Below are positions 51,323 to 60,792 of a DNA stretch of 64,000 bases, piece by piece; position 1 is the first letter of the stretch; every line of letters begins with the position of its first letter. Made by a program: the position numbers and the translations under genes. The notes under the pieces are model-generated. The model worked only from the letters and a program-made list of their open reading frames with translations, was not told the DNA's origin and made no database searches. The stretch comes from Porcincola intestinalis (lineage in GTDB: Bacteria > Bacillota > Clostridia > Lachnospirales > Lachnospiraceae): positions 1-64,000 of the forward strand of contig NZ_VULZ01000006.1 in assembly GCF_009696445.1 (NCBI RefSeq), read 5' to 3'.

Positions 51323-52207
51323 ATGTACAAGATTCTGAAGGCAGGAAACCTTGCTGGCCCGAATTATGAGATGCTTGTCGAAGCACCGCGCGTGGCACAG
51401 CGGTGCCTCCCAGGACAGTTTGTGATTGTGAAGGTCGGGGAGGAAGGGGAACGGATTCCGCTGACCATCACCGATTATGACAGAGAAAAGGGAACCATCG
51501 AACTTGTCTATCAGCCAATCGGGGTCAGCACTTCGAAGCTTTCCCAGCTTCACACAGGAGACAGAATCACAGATTTTGTCGGACCGCTCGGCCAGCCCTC
51601 CGAGCTGACAAGAATGTCTGACGAGGAGTTGAAAAAGCACAGGTTTGTCTTTATCGGCGGCGGCGTCGGCACAGCGCCCATCTACCCGCAGGCCAAGTGG
51701 CTTCATGAGCACAGCGTGCAGAGTGATGTCATCATCGGCGCGAAGACGAAAGATCTTGTCATTCTGGAGGACCGGATGAAGGCAGTGGCGAACGTCTTTA
51801 TCACGACCGATGACGGCTCCTACGGACGGCACGGAATGGTCACAAAGTGCCTGGAGGATCTGATTGCAGAGGGACACTCCTATGACTATTGTGTCTGCAT
51901 CGGACCGATGATCATGATGAAGTTCACCTGCCTGACCACGAAGAAGTACCAGATCCCGACGATCGTATCGATGAACCCGATCATGGTGGATGGAACCGGA
52001 ATGTGTGGGGCCTGCCGCCTGATGGTCGACGGAGAGGTGAAGTTTGCCTGTGTCGACGGACCGGAGTTTGACGGTCACAAGGTCGATTTTGACCTGGCGA
52101 TGAAGAGACAGACGCTTTACAGGACGCAGGAGGGAGAAGCATTTCTGGCCTGGAAGGAAGGGAAAACTCACAGTGGCGGCTGCGGACAGTGCGGAGGTGA
52201 CAAGTGA
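51323..52207 (+). CDS. nfnA: NADH-dependent ferredoxin:NADP+ oxidoreductase, small subunit
   Basis: A 294-residue FAD protein of the dihydroorotate dehydrogenase PyrK/sulfide dehydrogenase-like type. FAD-binding barrel first (RCLPGQFVIVKV, RIPLTITDYD), then the NAD fold with FIGGGVGTAPIYPQAK. The C-terminal [2Fe-2S] ligands are in DGTGMCGACRLMVDG and FACVDGPEF. With NfnB it couples NADH and reduced ferredoxin to NADP+ by flavin-based bifurcation. A lone ferredoxin:NADP+ reductase is the alternative, but the adjacent NfnB gene with a one-base overlap makes the complex likely. Confidence 0.92.
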   Translation: MYKILKAGNLAGPNYEMLVEAPRVAQRCLPGQFVIVKVGEEGERIPLTITDYDREKGTIELVYQPIGVSTSKLSQLHTGDRITDFVGPLGQPSELTRMSDEELKKHRFVFIGGGVGTAPIYPQAKWLHEHSVQSDVIIGAKTKDLVILEDRMKAVANVFITTDDGSYGRHGMVTKCLEDLIAEGHSYDYCVCIGPMIMMKFTCLTTKKYQIPTIVSMNPIMVDGTGMCGACRLMVDGEVKFACVDGPEFDGHKVDFDLAMKRQTLYRTQEGEAFLAWKEGKTHSGGCGQCGGDK

Positions 52208-53610
52208 TGGCTGAGATCAGAGGATTGAAGAGAGTTCCGGTCAGAGAGCAGGATCCGAAGGTCCGTGCGGCTAATTTTGAGGAAGTCTGCCTCGGCTACG
52301 ATGAGGATGAGGCGGTTGCAGAGGCCGAAAGATGCCTTCACTGCAAAAATCCGAAGTGCGTCGCCGGCTGCCCGGTCAGCATTGACATTCCGGGCTTTAT
52401 CGCAGCGCTGAAAGACAGGAAGTTCGAGGAAGCCTACAATGTCATCTCGCGCTCGTCCTCGCTCCCTGCTGTCTGCGGCCGTGTCTGTCCGCAGGAGACA
52501 CAGTGCGAGGGAAAGTGCATCCGCGGCATCAAGGGAGATGCGGTCTCGATCGGCAAGCTGGAGCGTTTTGTCGCGGACTGGGCGAAGGCGCATGACAAAC
52601 ATATGCAGTGCTACAGAGGGCGCACGGGGCACAAGGTGGCTGTCATCGGTTCCGGCCCCTCCGGTCTGACCTGTGCAGGAGATCTCGCAAAGCAGGGCTA
52701 CGATGTCACAATCTTCGAGGCGCTTCACCGCGCCGGCGGGGTCCTGGTCTACGGGATCCCTGAATTCCGTCTTCCGAAGGACAGGGTTGTCGCCAAGGAG
52801 GTCGAGAATGTACAGTGTCTTGGCGTGAAGCTGGAGACGAATGTCATCATCGGCCGTTCGGTCACGATCGAGGATCTTCTGACAAAGGAGGGTTTTGATG
52901 CGGTCTACATCGGATCAGGAGCCGGTCTTCCGATGTTCATGAACATTCCGGGAGAGCAGGCCAAGGGTGTGTTCTCCGCCAATGAATTCCTGACCAGGAA
53001 TAATCTGATGAAGGCCTACCGGGATGACTATGATACACCGATTGCCTGTGGAAAGAAGGTTGTTGTCGTCGGCGGAGGAAACGTAGCGATGGATGCGGCC
53101 AGGACGGCGCTGAGGCTTGGAGCGGAGGTTCATGTGGTATACAGACGTTCCGAGGCGGAGCTGCCTGCCAGAAAAGAGGAAGTCCACCACGCAAAGGAGG
53201 AGGGGATTCAGTTCGACCTTCTCACCAATCCGGTTGAGATCCTGGCGGATGAGAACGATAATGTTCGAGGAATGCGCGTTATATGCATGGAGCTGGGCGA
53301 ACCGGATGCCTCCGGAAGGAGACGCCCGGTTCCGGTGGAAGGATCGGAGTATGAGATCGCCTGCGACACGGTGATCATGGCACTAGGGACAAGACCCAAC
53401 CCGCTCATCTCCTCCACAACGAATGGCCTCGAGGTGAACCGGAAGGCTTGTATTGTTGCGGATGAAGAAGGGGCAACGAGCCTGCCGGGCGTGTTCGCAG
53501 GCGGAGATGCCGTGACGGGGGCTGCGACGGTGATTCTGGCGATGGGTGCCGGAAAGACAGCCGCAAAGAGCATCGACGCATATATCCGTTCAAAATACGG
53601 GGAGGCCTGA
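52207..53610 (+). CDS. nfnB: NADH-dependent ferredoxin:NADP+ oxidoreductase, large subunit
   Basis: A 467-residue GltD-like flavoprotein. The N-terminal domain binds two [4Fe-4S] clusters: CLHCKNPKCVAGCPVSIDIP and CGRVCPQETQCEGKCIRG. FAD site AVIGSGPSGLTCAGDLA, NADP site VVGGGNVAMDAARTALRLG, and a second FAD motif GVFAGGDAVTGAATV. Annotated in many genomes as glutamate synthase small chain, but no GltB is nearby and the nfnA gene precedes it. ATG 52207 overlaps the nfnA stop; GGAGG lies nine bases upstream. It makes NADPH for biosynthesis. Confidence 0.93.
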   Translation: MAEIRGLKRVPVREQDPKVRAANFEEVCLGYDEDEAVAEAERCLHCKNPKCVAGCPVSIDIPGFIAALKDRKFEEAYNVISRSSSLPAVCGRVCPQETQCEGKCIRGIKGDAVSIGKLERFVADWAKAHDKHMQCYRGRTGHKVAVIGSGPSGLTCAGDLAKQGYDVTIFEALHRAGGVLVYGIPEFRLPKDRVVAKEVENVQCLGVKLETNVIIGRSVTIEDLLTKEGFDAVYIGSGAGLPMFMNIPGEQAKGVFSANEFLTRNNLMKAYRDDYDTPIACGKKVVVVGGGNVAMDAARTALRLGAEVHVVYRRSEAELPARKEEVHHAKEEGIQFDLLTNPVEILADENDNVRGMRVICMELGEPDASGRRRPVPVEGSEYEIACDTVIMALGTRPNPLISSTTNGLEVNRKACIVADEEGATSLPGVFAGGDAVTGAATVILAMGAGKTAAKSIDAYIRSKYGEA

Positions 53611-53677
53611 GCCGGGAAGATGGACCCGGCGTTATCGGCCGGGGCGTATGGAAAGTGACGGAATCAAACAGATTTTC

Positions 53678-53708
53678 AGAGGGCGGCTGCTTCGGCACGC
53701 CCTCTTTT
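53678..53708 (+). terminator. Intrinsic terminator after nfnAB
   Basis: Stem AGAGGGCG (53678-53685) with CGCCCTCT (53698-53705), then TTT. Confidence 0.75.
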
Positions 53709-53788
53709 CCTGTGAAGGCGATCATTCGTCATCGAGTTCGGAGCACAAAATGGCGGCGGAACCGCCGAGTCAAGAAGGGCAGGCAAGT

Positions 53789-54283
53789 GTGAAGATTACG
53801 ATCCTATGTGCGGGGAAGTTCAAGGAAGCTTACTGGGAGGCGGCTGCTGCAGAATATCAGAAACGGCTCACACGGTACTGCAGCCTCCAGGTTGTGGTTG
53901 TTGCGGACGAGGCAACGCCTGAGCATGCGTCCGAAAAGGAGGAGCAGAAAATCCGGGAGAAAGAGGGGGAGCGGATGATGGCCTGGCTGGACAAAAATGT
54001 CCAGGGGCCGGGCAGCCGGGTGATTGCGCTGGCGATCAAGGGGAAGCGGATGGATTCCATCGGATTTGCCTCGTATATGGAGGCCGCGCAGAATGAAGGG
54101 TGCATGCAGCTGATTTTTGTCATAGGAGGCTCTCTGGGACTCTCGGATGCTGTCCTCAGGAGAGCGGATTTACGGCTGTCTTTTTCGGATTTCACATTTC
54201 CCCACCAGCTGATGCGGGTCATCCTGCTGGAGCAGGTTTATCGGGCATACCGGATCATCTGCAGGCAGCCTTACCATAAGTAA
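53789..54283 (+). CDS. rlmH: 23S rRNA (pseudouridine1915-N3)-methyltransferase RlmH
   Basis: A 164-residue SPOUT methyltransferase that methylates the pseudouridine at 1915 in helix 69 of 23S rRNA. Starts KITILCAGKFKEAYW and has the knot region FVIGGSLGLSDAVLRRAD, the FSDFTFPHQLMR segment and the invariant end YRIICRQPYHK. GTG 53789 is the only start in frame that gives the family length. The ribosome binding site is poor (GGGCAGG). Confidence 0.95.
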   Translation: MKITILCAGKFKEAYWEAAAAEYQKRLTRYCSLQVVVVADEATPEHASEKEEQKIREKEGERMMAWLDKNVQGPGSRVIALAIKGKRMDSIGFASYMEAAQNEGCMQLIFVIGGSLGLSDAVLRRADLRLSFSDFTFPHQLMRVILLEQVYRAYRIICRQPYHK

Positions 54284-54425
54284 AAGCCTGTATGCTCTGA
54301 AAGGACAGGCGGCAGAGAACATCGCCGGTCTCCGGGAGAGGGATCCGGAGCCTGCGGCACCGGATGGGAAAAGGGGCGCGGATATCGCGGCGGATATCGG
54401 AAAAATGGGCAGGGTATCGTGAGAA

Positions 54426-54454
54426 TTGACGAAAACTGAGCCATATTATACAAT
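54426..54454 (+). promoter_or_regulatory. Promoter of the FGGY kinase/phoH/ybeY genes
   Basis: TTGACG (54426-54431), 17-base spacer, TACAAT (54449-54454). Confidence 0.8.
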
Positions 54455-54512
54455 GAAAGACAGGTTTTTGACAAAAAACATGGAAAACCTGGGAACAGGG
54501 AAGGAGCAGATT

Positions 54513-56108
54513 ATGTGCAGCGAAGCAGAAGTCATCAAGGCCGGCAGGGCCGTACTGGGGATTGAGTTTGGATCGACAAGAATCAAGGCAGTGCTCGTGG
54601 ATCCGGAAAACCACGTGATCGGACTGGGCACGCACGACTGGGAGAACCGTCTTGTGGACGGGCTGTGGACTTATACACTTGAGGATATCTGGGGCGGGCT
54701 TCAGGACTGCTATGCAAGTCTTTCAGCGGATGTCCAGAAGCGGTACGGGGTCGTCATAGAGAAACTCGCGGCCGTCGGCTTCTCAGCGATGATGCATGGC
54801 TATATGGCGTTCGGAAGCGATGATGAGCTTCTGATTCCCTTCCGGACCTGGAGAAACACCAATACAGGAAAGGCGGCCGCGGCGCTTACAAAGCTGTTCA
54901 ATTTCAATATGCCGATGAGGTGGAGCACCTCCCATTTGTACCAGTGCATACTGGACGGGATGGATCATGTGAAGAAGATTACCTACTATACTACACTGGC
55001 AGGCTATATCACATGGGCACTGACGGGAAACAAAGTGATCGGGGTCGGCGATGCAGCCGGCATGTTTCCGATCGACCCGAAGACCCGCGACTTTGATGAG
55101 CGGATGATCGGGCAGTTCGATGAACTGGTGAAGGAACACCATTACCCGTGGAAACTGCGGGACATCATGCCAAAGGTACTGGTTGCCGGGCAGCAGGCAG
55201 GGACGCTGACAGAGAAGGGGGCAGCGCTGCTGGATGTGTCCGGTCATCTTCAGGCCGGCGTGCCGGTCTGCCCGCCGGAGGGGGATGCCGGGACCGGTAT
55301 GGTCGCCACAAACAGCTGTGAGGTGACGACGGGAAATGTATCGGCAGGAACGTCCGTCTTTGCCATGGTTGTTATGAAGGAGAATATGAAGAATCTCCAT
55401 ACGGAGATCGACATGGTGACAACGCCGGACGGCGCGCCGGTGGCGATGGCACACTGCAACAACTGCACATCTGATTTGAATGCCTGGGTCTCCATTTTCA
55501 GGGAATTTCTGGAGCAGATGGGCATCGAGCCGGATATGAACAAGATTTTCTCCGTGCTGTACAACCATGCGCTTGAAGGAGATCCGGACTGCGGCAGAGT
55601 GCTAGCATACAATTATTATTCAGGAGAGCCGGTCACGGGATTCAATGGCGAGGGCAGACCGCTCCTGGTCCGCCGCCCGGATTCTGCATTCAATCTGGCC
55701 AACTTTATGCGGGCAAACCTGTATTCTTCCCTGGCCTCCCTTAAAATCGGACTTGACATCCTGCTGAAAGAGGAGCATGTTGAGCTGACAAGGCTGATGG
55801 GGCACGGCGGATTGTTCAAGACGAAGGGGGTTGCCCAGCGGATCCTTGCCGCCGCCGTGGACGCGCCTGTCACCGTCATGGACACAGCAGGTGAGGGCGG
55901 TGCCTGGGGCATGGCTGTCCTCGCTCAGTATATGATTCAGAAAAAGGATGGGGAGACGCTTCCTCAGTATCTGGATGGGCGCGTGTTTGCCGGTCAGAGC
56001 GGAACAACCGTCAGCCCGGCACCGGAGGATGTTGAGGGCTTCAACAGCTTCATCGAGATGTACAAGAAAGGATATCCAATCGAGCAGGCTGCGGTCGAAT
56101 CGATGTAA
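54513..56108 (+). CDS. FGGY-family carbohydrate kinase
   Basis: A 531-residue sugar kinase-fold protein. The N-terminal ATP-phosphate loop is LGIEFGSTRIKAVLVD. Sugar-site features include FSAMMHGYMAF and PFRTWRNTNT. The C-terminal lobe has EVTTGNVSAGTSVF and the adenosine-binding LMGHGGLFKTKGVAQRILAA. It resembles xylulokinase- and ribulokinase-like proteins of Lachnospiraceae, but the substrate cannot be named and no sugar genes are next to it. ATG 54513 follows AGGAG by six bases; upstream starts lack a site. phoH begins eight bases after the stop. Confidence 0.8.
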   Translation: MCSEAEVIKAGRAVLGIEFGSTRIKAVLVDPENHVIGLGTHDWENRLVDGLWTYTLEDIWGGLQDCYASLSADVQKRYGVVIEKLAAVGFSAMMHGYMAFGSDDELLIPFRTWRNTNTGKAAAALTKLFNFNMPMRWSTSHLYQCILDGMDHVKKITYYTTLAGYITWALTGNKVIGVGDAAGMFPIDPKTRDFDERMIGQFDELVKEHHYPWKLRDIMPKVLVAGQQAGTLTEKGAALLDVSGHLQAGVPVCPPEGDAGTGMVATNSCEVTTGNVSAGTSVFAMVVMKENMKNLHTEIDMVTTPDGAPVAMAHCNNCTSDLNAWVSIFREFLEQMGIEPDMNKIFSVLYNHALEGDPDCGRVLAYNYYSGEPVTGFNGEGRPLLVRRPDSAFNLANFMRANLYSSLASLKIGLDILLKEEHVELTRLMGHGGLFKTKGVAQRILAAAVDAPVTVMDTAGEGGAWGMAVLAQYMIQKKDGETLPQYLDGRVFAGQSGTTVSPAPEDVEGFNSFIEMYKKGYPIEQAAVESM

Positions 56109-56115
56109 ACAAAAC

Positions 56116-57159
56116 ATGGCATTGGTAGAAAAAGTTGCAAAGGTTCCTGAGGAACTGGAAGGGCAGGTATTCGGACAGTTTGATGCCTGGCTGAAAAAAA
56201 TAGAGCGGACACTGAACGTGACCGTGATCGCGCGGGATTCGGAGCTGAGAGTGATCGGCTCCGAATCCGCCGCGGAAGGGGCAAAGAGGGTGCTGGAGGA
56301 TCTTGCGGCACTCGCAGGGCAGGGCAGCGTGATCACAGAGCAGAATGTCAATTACGCGTTGTCCCTGGCGATGGAGAAGACAGACGGCAGCATTGCACAG
56401 ATTGACAGGGAGATCATCTGCCACACCGCGGCAGGAAAGCCTGTCAGCCCGAAGACCTTCGGACAGAAGAATTATGTGGAGGCGATCAGAAGCCATATGA
56501 TCACCTTCGGCATCGGACCTGCGGGGACGGGCAAAACATATCTGGCGATGGCGGCGGCAATCACGGCGTTCAAGAATGAAGAGGTCTCGAGAATCATTAT
56601 GACCCGTCCTGCGATCGAGGCAGGGGAAAAACTGGGCTTTCTTCCGGGGGATCTGCAGAGCAAGATCGATCCTTATCTGAGACCGCTGTATGATGCCCTC
56701 TACCAGATTATGGGTCCGGACAGCTATCAGAAAAATGCGGAGAAGGGGCTCATTGAGGTCGCTCCGCTTGCGTATATGAGAGGCCGGACGCTGGACAATG
56801 CCTTTATCATTCTGGATGAGGCGCAGAACACGACGCCGGCGCAGATGAAGATGTTTCTGACCCGTGTCGGCTTCGGCTCGAAGGTGATTGTGACAGGCGA
56901 CCTGACACAGAAGGATCTGCCGTTTGAGTCCCGGTCCGGTCTCGAGGTGGCAGTGGAAGTTCTTTCAAAGATTGATGAAATCGCGTTCTGCCGCCTGACC
57001 TCGAAGGACGTGGTGCGGCATCCGCTCGTCCAGAAGATTGTTCAGGCATATGAGACCTATGAGAAAAAGTATCCGGCAAAAGAGGAGGGCAGGCCGCATT
57101 CCGGCAGACGGAATCAGCTGGAGCGCAGCCGCCGCATGCCGGGGAGAGACAGAGGCTGA
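56116..57159 (+). CDS. phoH: PhoH-family ATPase
   Basis: A 347-residue protein: an N-terminal KH-like region (about 1-100, LNVTVIARDSELRVIG) followed by the PhoH ATPase. Walker A IGPAGTGKTYLAMA, MTRPAIEAGEKLGFLPGD, Walker B AFIILDEAQNTTPAQMKMFL and the sensor VTGDLTQKDLP. A basic tail (RRNQLERSRRMPGRDRG) ends it. PhoH proteins are linked to RNA metabolism beside YbeY, which is the next gene as usual. ATG 56116 has no evident Shine-Dalgarno sequence and probably depends on translation of the upstream gene. Confidence 0.92.
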   Translation: MALVEKVAKVPEELEGQVFGQFDAWLKKIERTLNVTVIARDSELRVIGSESAAEGAKRVLEDLAALAGQGSVITEQNVNYALSLAMEKTDGSIAQIDREIICHTAAGKPVSPKTFGQKNYVEAIRSHMITFGIGPAGTGKTYLAMAAAITAFKNEEVSRIIMTRPAIEAGEKLGFLPGDLQSKIDPYLRPLYDALYQIMGPDSYQKNAEKGLIEVAPLAYMRGRTLDNAFIILDEAQNTTPAQMKMFLTRVGFGSKVIVTGDLTQKDLPFESRSGLEVAVEVLSKIDEIAFCRLTSKDVVRHPLVQKIVQAYETYEKKYPAKEEGRPHSGRRNQLERSRRMPGRDRG

Positions 57160-57161
57160 GC

Positions 57162-57683
57162 ATGACGTTAAACTTTGAAAACGAATCGGACCGGCAGTTC
57201 GGGTTTGACCCTGAAAAAATCGCCTCCGCTGTCTGCAGGGCGGCCCTCGAAGCGGTCAGATGCCCCTATGAAGCGGAGGTGTCGCTGCTCATCACGGATG
57301 GAGAACAGATCCGTGAGATGAACCGGACATACAGAGGGATCGACAGGGAGACAGACGTGCTTTCATTCCCGCTTCAGGAATATGACGCGCCTGGATCATT
57401 TGAACGATTTGAAGATCCTGAGATTCAGAGTGATGCCTTTGATCCGGACTCAGGAGAGCTGTTGCTTGGGGACATCGTCATCTGCGCGGACCGGGTAGCC
57501 TCACAGGCGAGGGAATACGGGCACTCGGAGAAAAGGGAATTCGCGTTTTTGGTAGCCCACAGCATGCTTCATCTGACCGGCTATGACCATATGGAAGCGG
57601 AAGAGCGGGAAGTGATGGAAGATATGCAGCGGAAAATCATGGATATGGTACAGATTCCGAGAGACTTCCAAAATCCCGTCTGA
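57162..57683 (+). CDS. ybeY: Endoribonuclease YbeY (rRNA maturation factor)
   Basis: A 173-residue zinc endoribonuclease needed for 16S rRNA 3' end processing and ribosome quality control. Contains NRTYRGIDRETDVLSFPL and the metal site HSMLHLTGYDH (H-x3-H-x5-H). An insert of about 15 residues (SFERFEDPEIQSDAF) sits before LLLGDIVIC. It starts two bases after phoH. Confidence 0.95.
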   Translation: MTLNFENESDRQFGFDPEKIASAVCRAALEAVRCPYEAEVSLLITDGEQIREMNRTYRGIDRETDVLSFPLQEYDAPGSFERFEDPEIQSDAFDPDSGELLLGDIVICADRVASQAREYGHSEKREFAFLVAHSMLHLTGYDHMEAEEREVMEDMQRKIMDMVQIPRDFQNPV

Positions 57684-57694
57684 TGTTGTATACT
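57666..57694 (+). promoter_or_regulatory. Possible promoter of the DUF3048 gene
   Basis: TTCCAA (57666-57671), 17-base spacer, TATACT (57689-57694), overlapping the ybeY end. Confidence 0.45.
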
Positions 57695-57793
57695 GCCGTT
57701 TGGCAGCGGCAGGTTTTGAGAGATGTTCACTCACTGCTGTGTCCTGCCGGTTTCAAACCAGAGTTCCGGTTTTCCGGAAACGAAAGGAGTCTT

Positions 57794-59005
57794 ATGAAAA
57801 AAAGAGAATTATTCAGCTTTCTCGCCGCTGGGGTGATGGCGCTCTCCATGCTTGGCGGGTCTGTCTATGCAGAAGATGCGGCAGCTGATAGTACTGCGTC
57901 AGGTGACAATGCGGCGGCAGCTGACAGCTCTTCCTCCGGGATGGTTCAGAGCTATCTGACAGGCAAGCAGGTCCCTGCTTCCTACGGAAGAAAGAGACCG
58001 CTTGCAATCATGCTTGAGAATACGCCGGACGCACTTCCTCAGTTTGGCATTGAGAATGCCGATGTCGTCTATGAGGCGATGGTAGAGGGTTCCATTACCA
58101 GACTGATGGGCATCTTCGAGAATTATCAGGATGTGGACCGGATCGGGACAGTTCGTTCCTGCCGCCCGTACTATGTATATTTTGCACGTGAATTCAATGC
58201 GTATTATGCACACTATGGACAGGTGATCTATGCGGTTCCGGTTCTCCAGCTTCCGACAACGGCTGACATTGCAGGACTGCCTTATGGGGAGGATGGTCAG
58301 AACTATACGCTCAATGACGGTTCCGCGGCATTTTATCGGATAGACGACCGCTCGGCGCCGCACAATGTCGCGACAGATTATTCCAGAATTCAGAGTGTTG
58401 TGCAGAGCAGCGGCTGGTCCACGGACTATGCGAGCGGCTACAGCGGGCATTATCAGTTTGCGCAGGACGGACAGGAGGTCAACCTGGACAACGGACAGAT
58501 CGCGAAGGTCGTGATCCCAGGCTTCATCTATAATCACGCAAGGTTTGACTACAACGAGTCTGACAAGCTGTATTATCGTTCTGAATTTGGAAGTGCCCAG
58601 GTGGATGGGACGACCGGCAACCAGCTCGCCTACAAGAACATCATCATCCAGGAATGCCCGTCGACGATGTTCGATGAAAAGTATCTGTGGACAGATCCGA
58701 CCGGAAACGGGCAGGGTGGAAGCGGCTGGTACATCACGAACGGCCGCGCTGAGAAGATTACCTGGCAGAAGGAAAATTGGAGTGCGGATGATCCGGTCGA
58801 GACGACCGTCAGCTCTGCGAATGTTGCCTTCGATGTCAGAGAGTGTGATTTCAACGTGACCCGCTACTATGATGAAAACGGGAATCAGATCACACTGAAT
58901 CAGGGGAAGACGTTCGTCGAGATTGTCCGGAATCAGGATGATCCGCTGGTCGTTCTCTCGGATGACCCGAATATTGATACTTCCATCATCGACTCCCTCG
59001 GCTGA
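57794..59005 (+). CDS. Secreted DUF3048 (YerB-like) protein
   Basis: A 403-residue exported protein of unknown function. A signal peptide of about 26 residues (KKRELFSFLAAGVMALSMLG ending VYA) has no lipobox Cys, whereas Bacillus YerB is a lipoprotein. A Ser/Ala linker follows to about residue 50. The DUF3048 core contains RPLAIMLENTPDALPQFGIE, YEAMVEGSITRLMGIFE and GTVRSCRPYYVYFA. The C-terminal part (DUF3048_C) includes FDVRECDFNVTRYYD. ATG 57794 follows AAAGGAG; the longer frame would start inside ybeY. Confidence 0.87.
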   Translation: MKKRELFSFLAAGVMALSMLGGSVYAEDAAADSTASGDNAAAADSSSSGMVQSYLTGKQVPASYGRKRPLAIMLENTPDALPQFGIENADVVYEAMVEGSITRLMGIFENYQDVDRIGTVRSCRPYYVYFAREFNAYYAHYGQVIYAVPVLQLPTTADIAGLPYGEDGQNYTLNDGSAAFYRIDDRSAPHNVATDYSRIQSVVQSSGWSTDYASGYSGHYQFAQDGQEVNLDNGQIAKVVIPGFIYNHARFDYNESDKLYYRSEFGSAQVDGTTGNQLAYKNIIIQECPSTMFDEKYLWTDPTGNGQGGSGWYITNGRAEKITWQKENWSADDPVETTVSSANVAFDVRECDFNVTRYYDENGNQITLNQGKTFVEIVRNQDDPLVVLSDDPNIDTSIIDSLG

Positions 59006-59061
59006 CCGGAAGATGGGCTGTCTGGACAGACCATTTTTAAAAGAGGGACTATGGCACGCAA

Positions 59062-59094
59062 CCCGGGAAGAGGGACAAAGTCTGTCTTCCCGGG
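59062..59094 (+). terminator. Hairpin after the DUF3048 gene
   Basis: CCCGGGAAGA (59062-59071) pairs with TCTTCCCGGG (59085-59094), ten perfect pairs, but only CATATT follows. It is a weak terminator or a leader hairpin of the next gene. Confidence 0.45.
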
Positions 59095-59118
59095 CATATT
59101 GATTGTTGAGGTTAAAGT

Positions 59119-60789
59119 GTGAGTAAGCCAAATGACAAGTCCGGCGGAATGACAAAGGCCGTCCTGGTGCAGGGAACCATCCTTGCGGCCGCTTCGATCA
59201 TCGCGAAGATCATCGGCCTGATCTACCGGATTCCGCTGACCAACATCCTCGGGGATGACGGAAACAGCTATTATTCCACAGCAAACGAGATTTACTCGAT
59301 CATCCTGATGGTCTCATCGTTCAGTCTTCCGCTGGCGGTGTCGAAGCTGATGAGCGAGCGGCTGCACAGGGGATATACGAGAAGCGCATACAAGGTGTTT
59401 CTCTGTGCAATGCGGATTGCTGTGATGGCAGGCGTCATTCTGGCTCTTATCACCTACCTGTTTGCCGGAATCATCACAAAGAACGTGATGAATCTGGAAT
59501 ATGCCAAATACGGGCTGAGAGTACTGGCACCGGCGATTCTGATTTTTGCCATTACGGGAACGTTCCGGGGATTTTTTCAGGGCTTTTCCAACATGGTTCC
59601 GACGGCGGTATCCCAGCTGATCGAGCAGGTTGTGAATGCGGCTGTCTCCCTGTACGGCGCCTACGTGATGGTGGATTACGGCAGGCAGCTTGCAAAGGAA
59701 CGCGGGGATGATCTTCTGGGTCCTTCCTGGGGCGCTGCAGGGGCGACCTTCGGAACGGTTGCAAGCGTGACAGTCGCCATGATTGTCATGATGATCATGT
59801 ACACTGCTTTCTTCAGAAAGTTCAGAAAGCAGCTCCGGGAAGACCACAGCGGGCACCGGGAATCATCCAGAACCATCTACCGGGCGTTGATCCTGACGAT
59901 TCTGCCGATTGTCCTCTCGACGCTCGTCTACAACATCTCCAATGTGCTGGATCAGGGGATATTCAACGCGGTTCTCAAGAGCCAGGGCTACACGGAAAAG
60001 CAGTATGCGACCATCTGGGGCATCTACTCCGGGAAGTTCCGTGTCCTGATGAACGTACCGCTTTCCCTGGCGTCGTCTCTCGGACCGGCAGTTGTGCCGT
60101 CTCTGACGGCTGCAATCGCGTCCGGAGACAAGAAGGGTGCCGTGCGGACAGTACACTCCTCGACACGCTACACGATGATCATCACGATTCCCTGCGCGCT
60201 TGGCATGGCGGCGCTGGGCGGACCGATCATCGAGATGCTGTTTCACCCAAAGAACGGGGTTCCGCTCTCTGCCGGGATCATGCAGGCCGGCGCACTGGTC
60301 ATCATCCTGTACTCCCTCTCGACCCTGACGACGGCAATTCTTCAGGGACTTGGAAAACTCAGGGAACCGCTGATTCACAATGTCATTGCGCTGGTGATTC
60401 ATACGGTTGCACTGTATATCATGCTCCGCGTGCAGAACCTGAACATCTACGCGGTTCTCTATTCGAACGTGATTTTTGCGCTGATTGTATGCGTCCTGAA
60501 TGCACTGAAAATTCAGAGATTCATCTTCTACAGGCAGGAGTACCGCAAGACATTCATTGTGCCGGCAGCCGCATCCATCATCATGGCGTTCGCAGCCTAT
60601 CTCGCGTATCACCTGTTTCATATTCTGGCGGGCAATTCGGTATCCACGATTCTTGCCATCCTGGTCGGCATGATGGTCTATGCCATCGCGCTTGTAGCAT
60701 TCAAGGGATTGACAAAGGAAGAGATTTTAAAGTTCCCGAAGGGACAGCTGGCGGTAAGGCTGTTTCAGAAGCTGGGACTGATGAGGTAA
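59119..60789 (+). CDS. MATE-like oligosaccharide flippase, SpoVB/MurJ family
   Basis: A 556-residue membrane protein with about fourteen helices. Begins GTILAAASIIAKIIGLIYRI and has YYSTANEIYSIILMVSSFSL, GTFRGFFQGFSNMVPTAVSQ and PSLTAAIASGDKKGAV, all typical of the polysaccharide transporter/SpoVB group. Likely a lipid II or wall-polymer flippase. The start is a GTG (59119) after GAGGTTAAAGT. miaB follows after three bases. Confidence 0.9.
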   Translation: MSKPNDKSGGMTKAVLVQGTILAAASIIAKIIGLIYRIPLTNILGDDGNSYYSTANEIYSIILMVSSFSLPLAVSKLMSERLHRGYTRSAYKVFLCAMRIAVMAGVILALITYLFAGIITKNVMNLEYAKYGLRVLAPAILIFAITGTFRGFFQGFSNMVPTAVSQLIEQVVNAAVSLYGAYVMVDYGRQLAKERGDDLLGPSWGAAGATFGTVASVTVAMIVMMIMYTAFFRKFRKQLREDHSGHRESSRTIYRALILTILPIVLSTLVYNISNVLDQGIFNAVLKSQGYTEKQYATIWGIYSGKFRVLMNVPLSLASSLGPAVVPSLTAAIASGDKKGAVRTVHSSTRYTMIITIPCALGMAALGGPIIEMLFHPKNGVPLSAGIMQAGALVIILYSLSTLTTAILQGLGKLREPLIHNVIALVIHTVALYIMLRVQNLNIYAVLYSNVIFALIVCVLNALKIQRFIFYRQEYRKTFIVPAAASIIMAFAAYLAYHLFHILAGNSVSTILAILVGMMVYAIALVAFKGLTKEEILKFPKGQLAVRLFQKLGLMR

Positions 60790-60792
60790 GAC

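Noticed and set aside
52207-53610. Glutamate synthase small chain
   Set aside because: No large-chain gene is nearby and an NfnA gene precedes it with overlap, so the Nfn complex is the better reading.
57899-59155. 418-codon open frame on the - strand
   Set aside because: Shadow of the DUF3048 gene; composition is that of an antisense frame.
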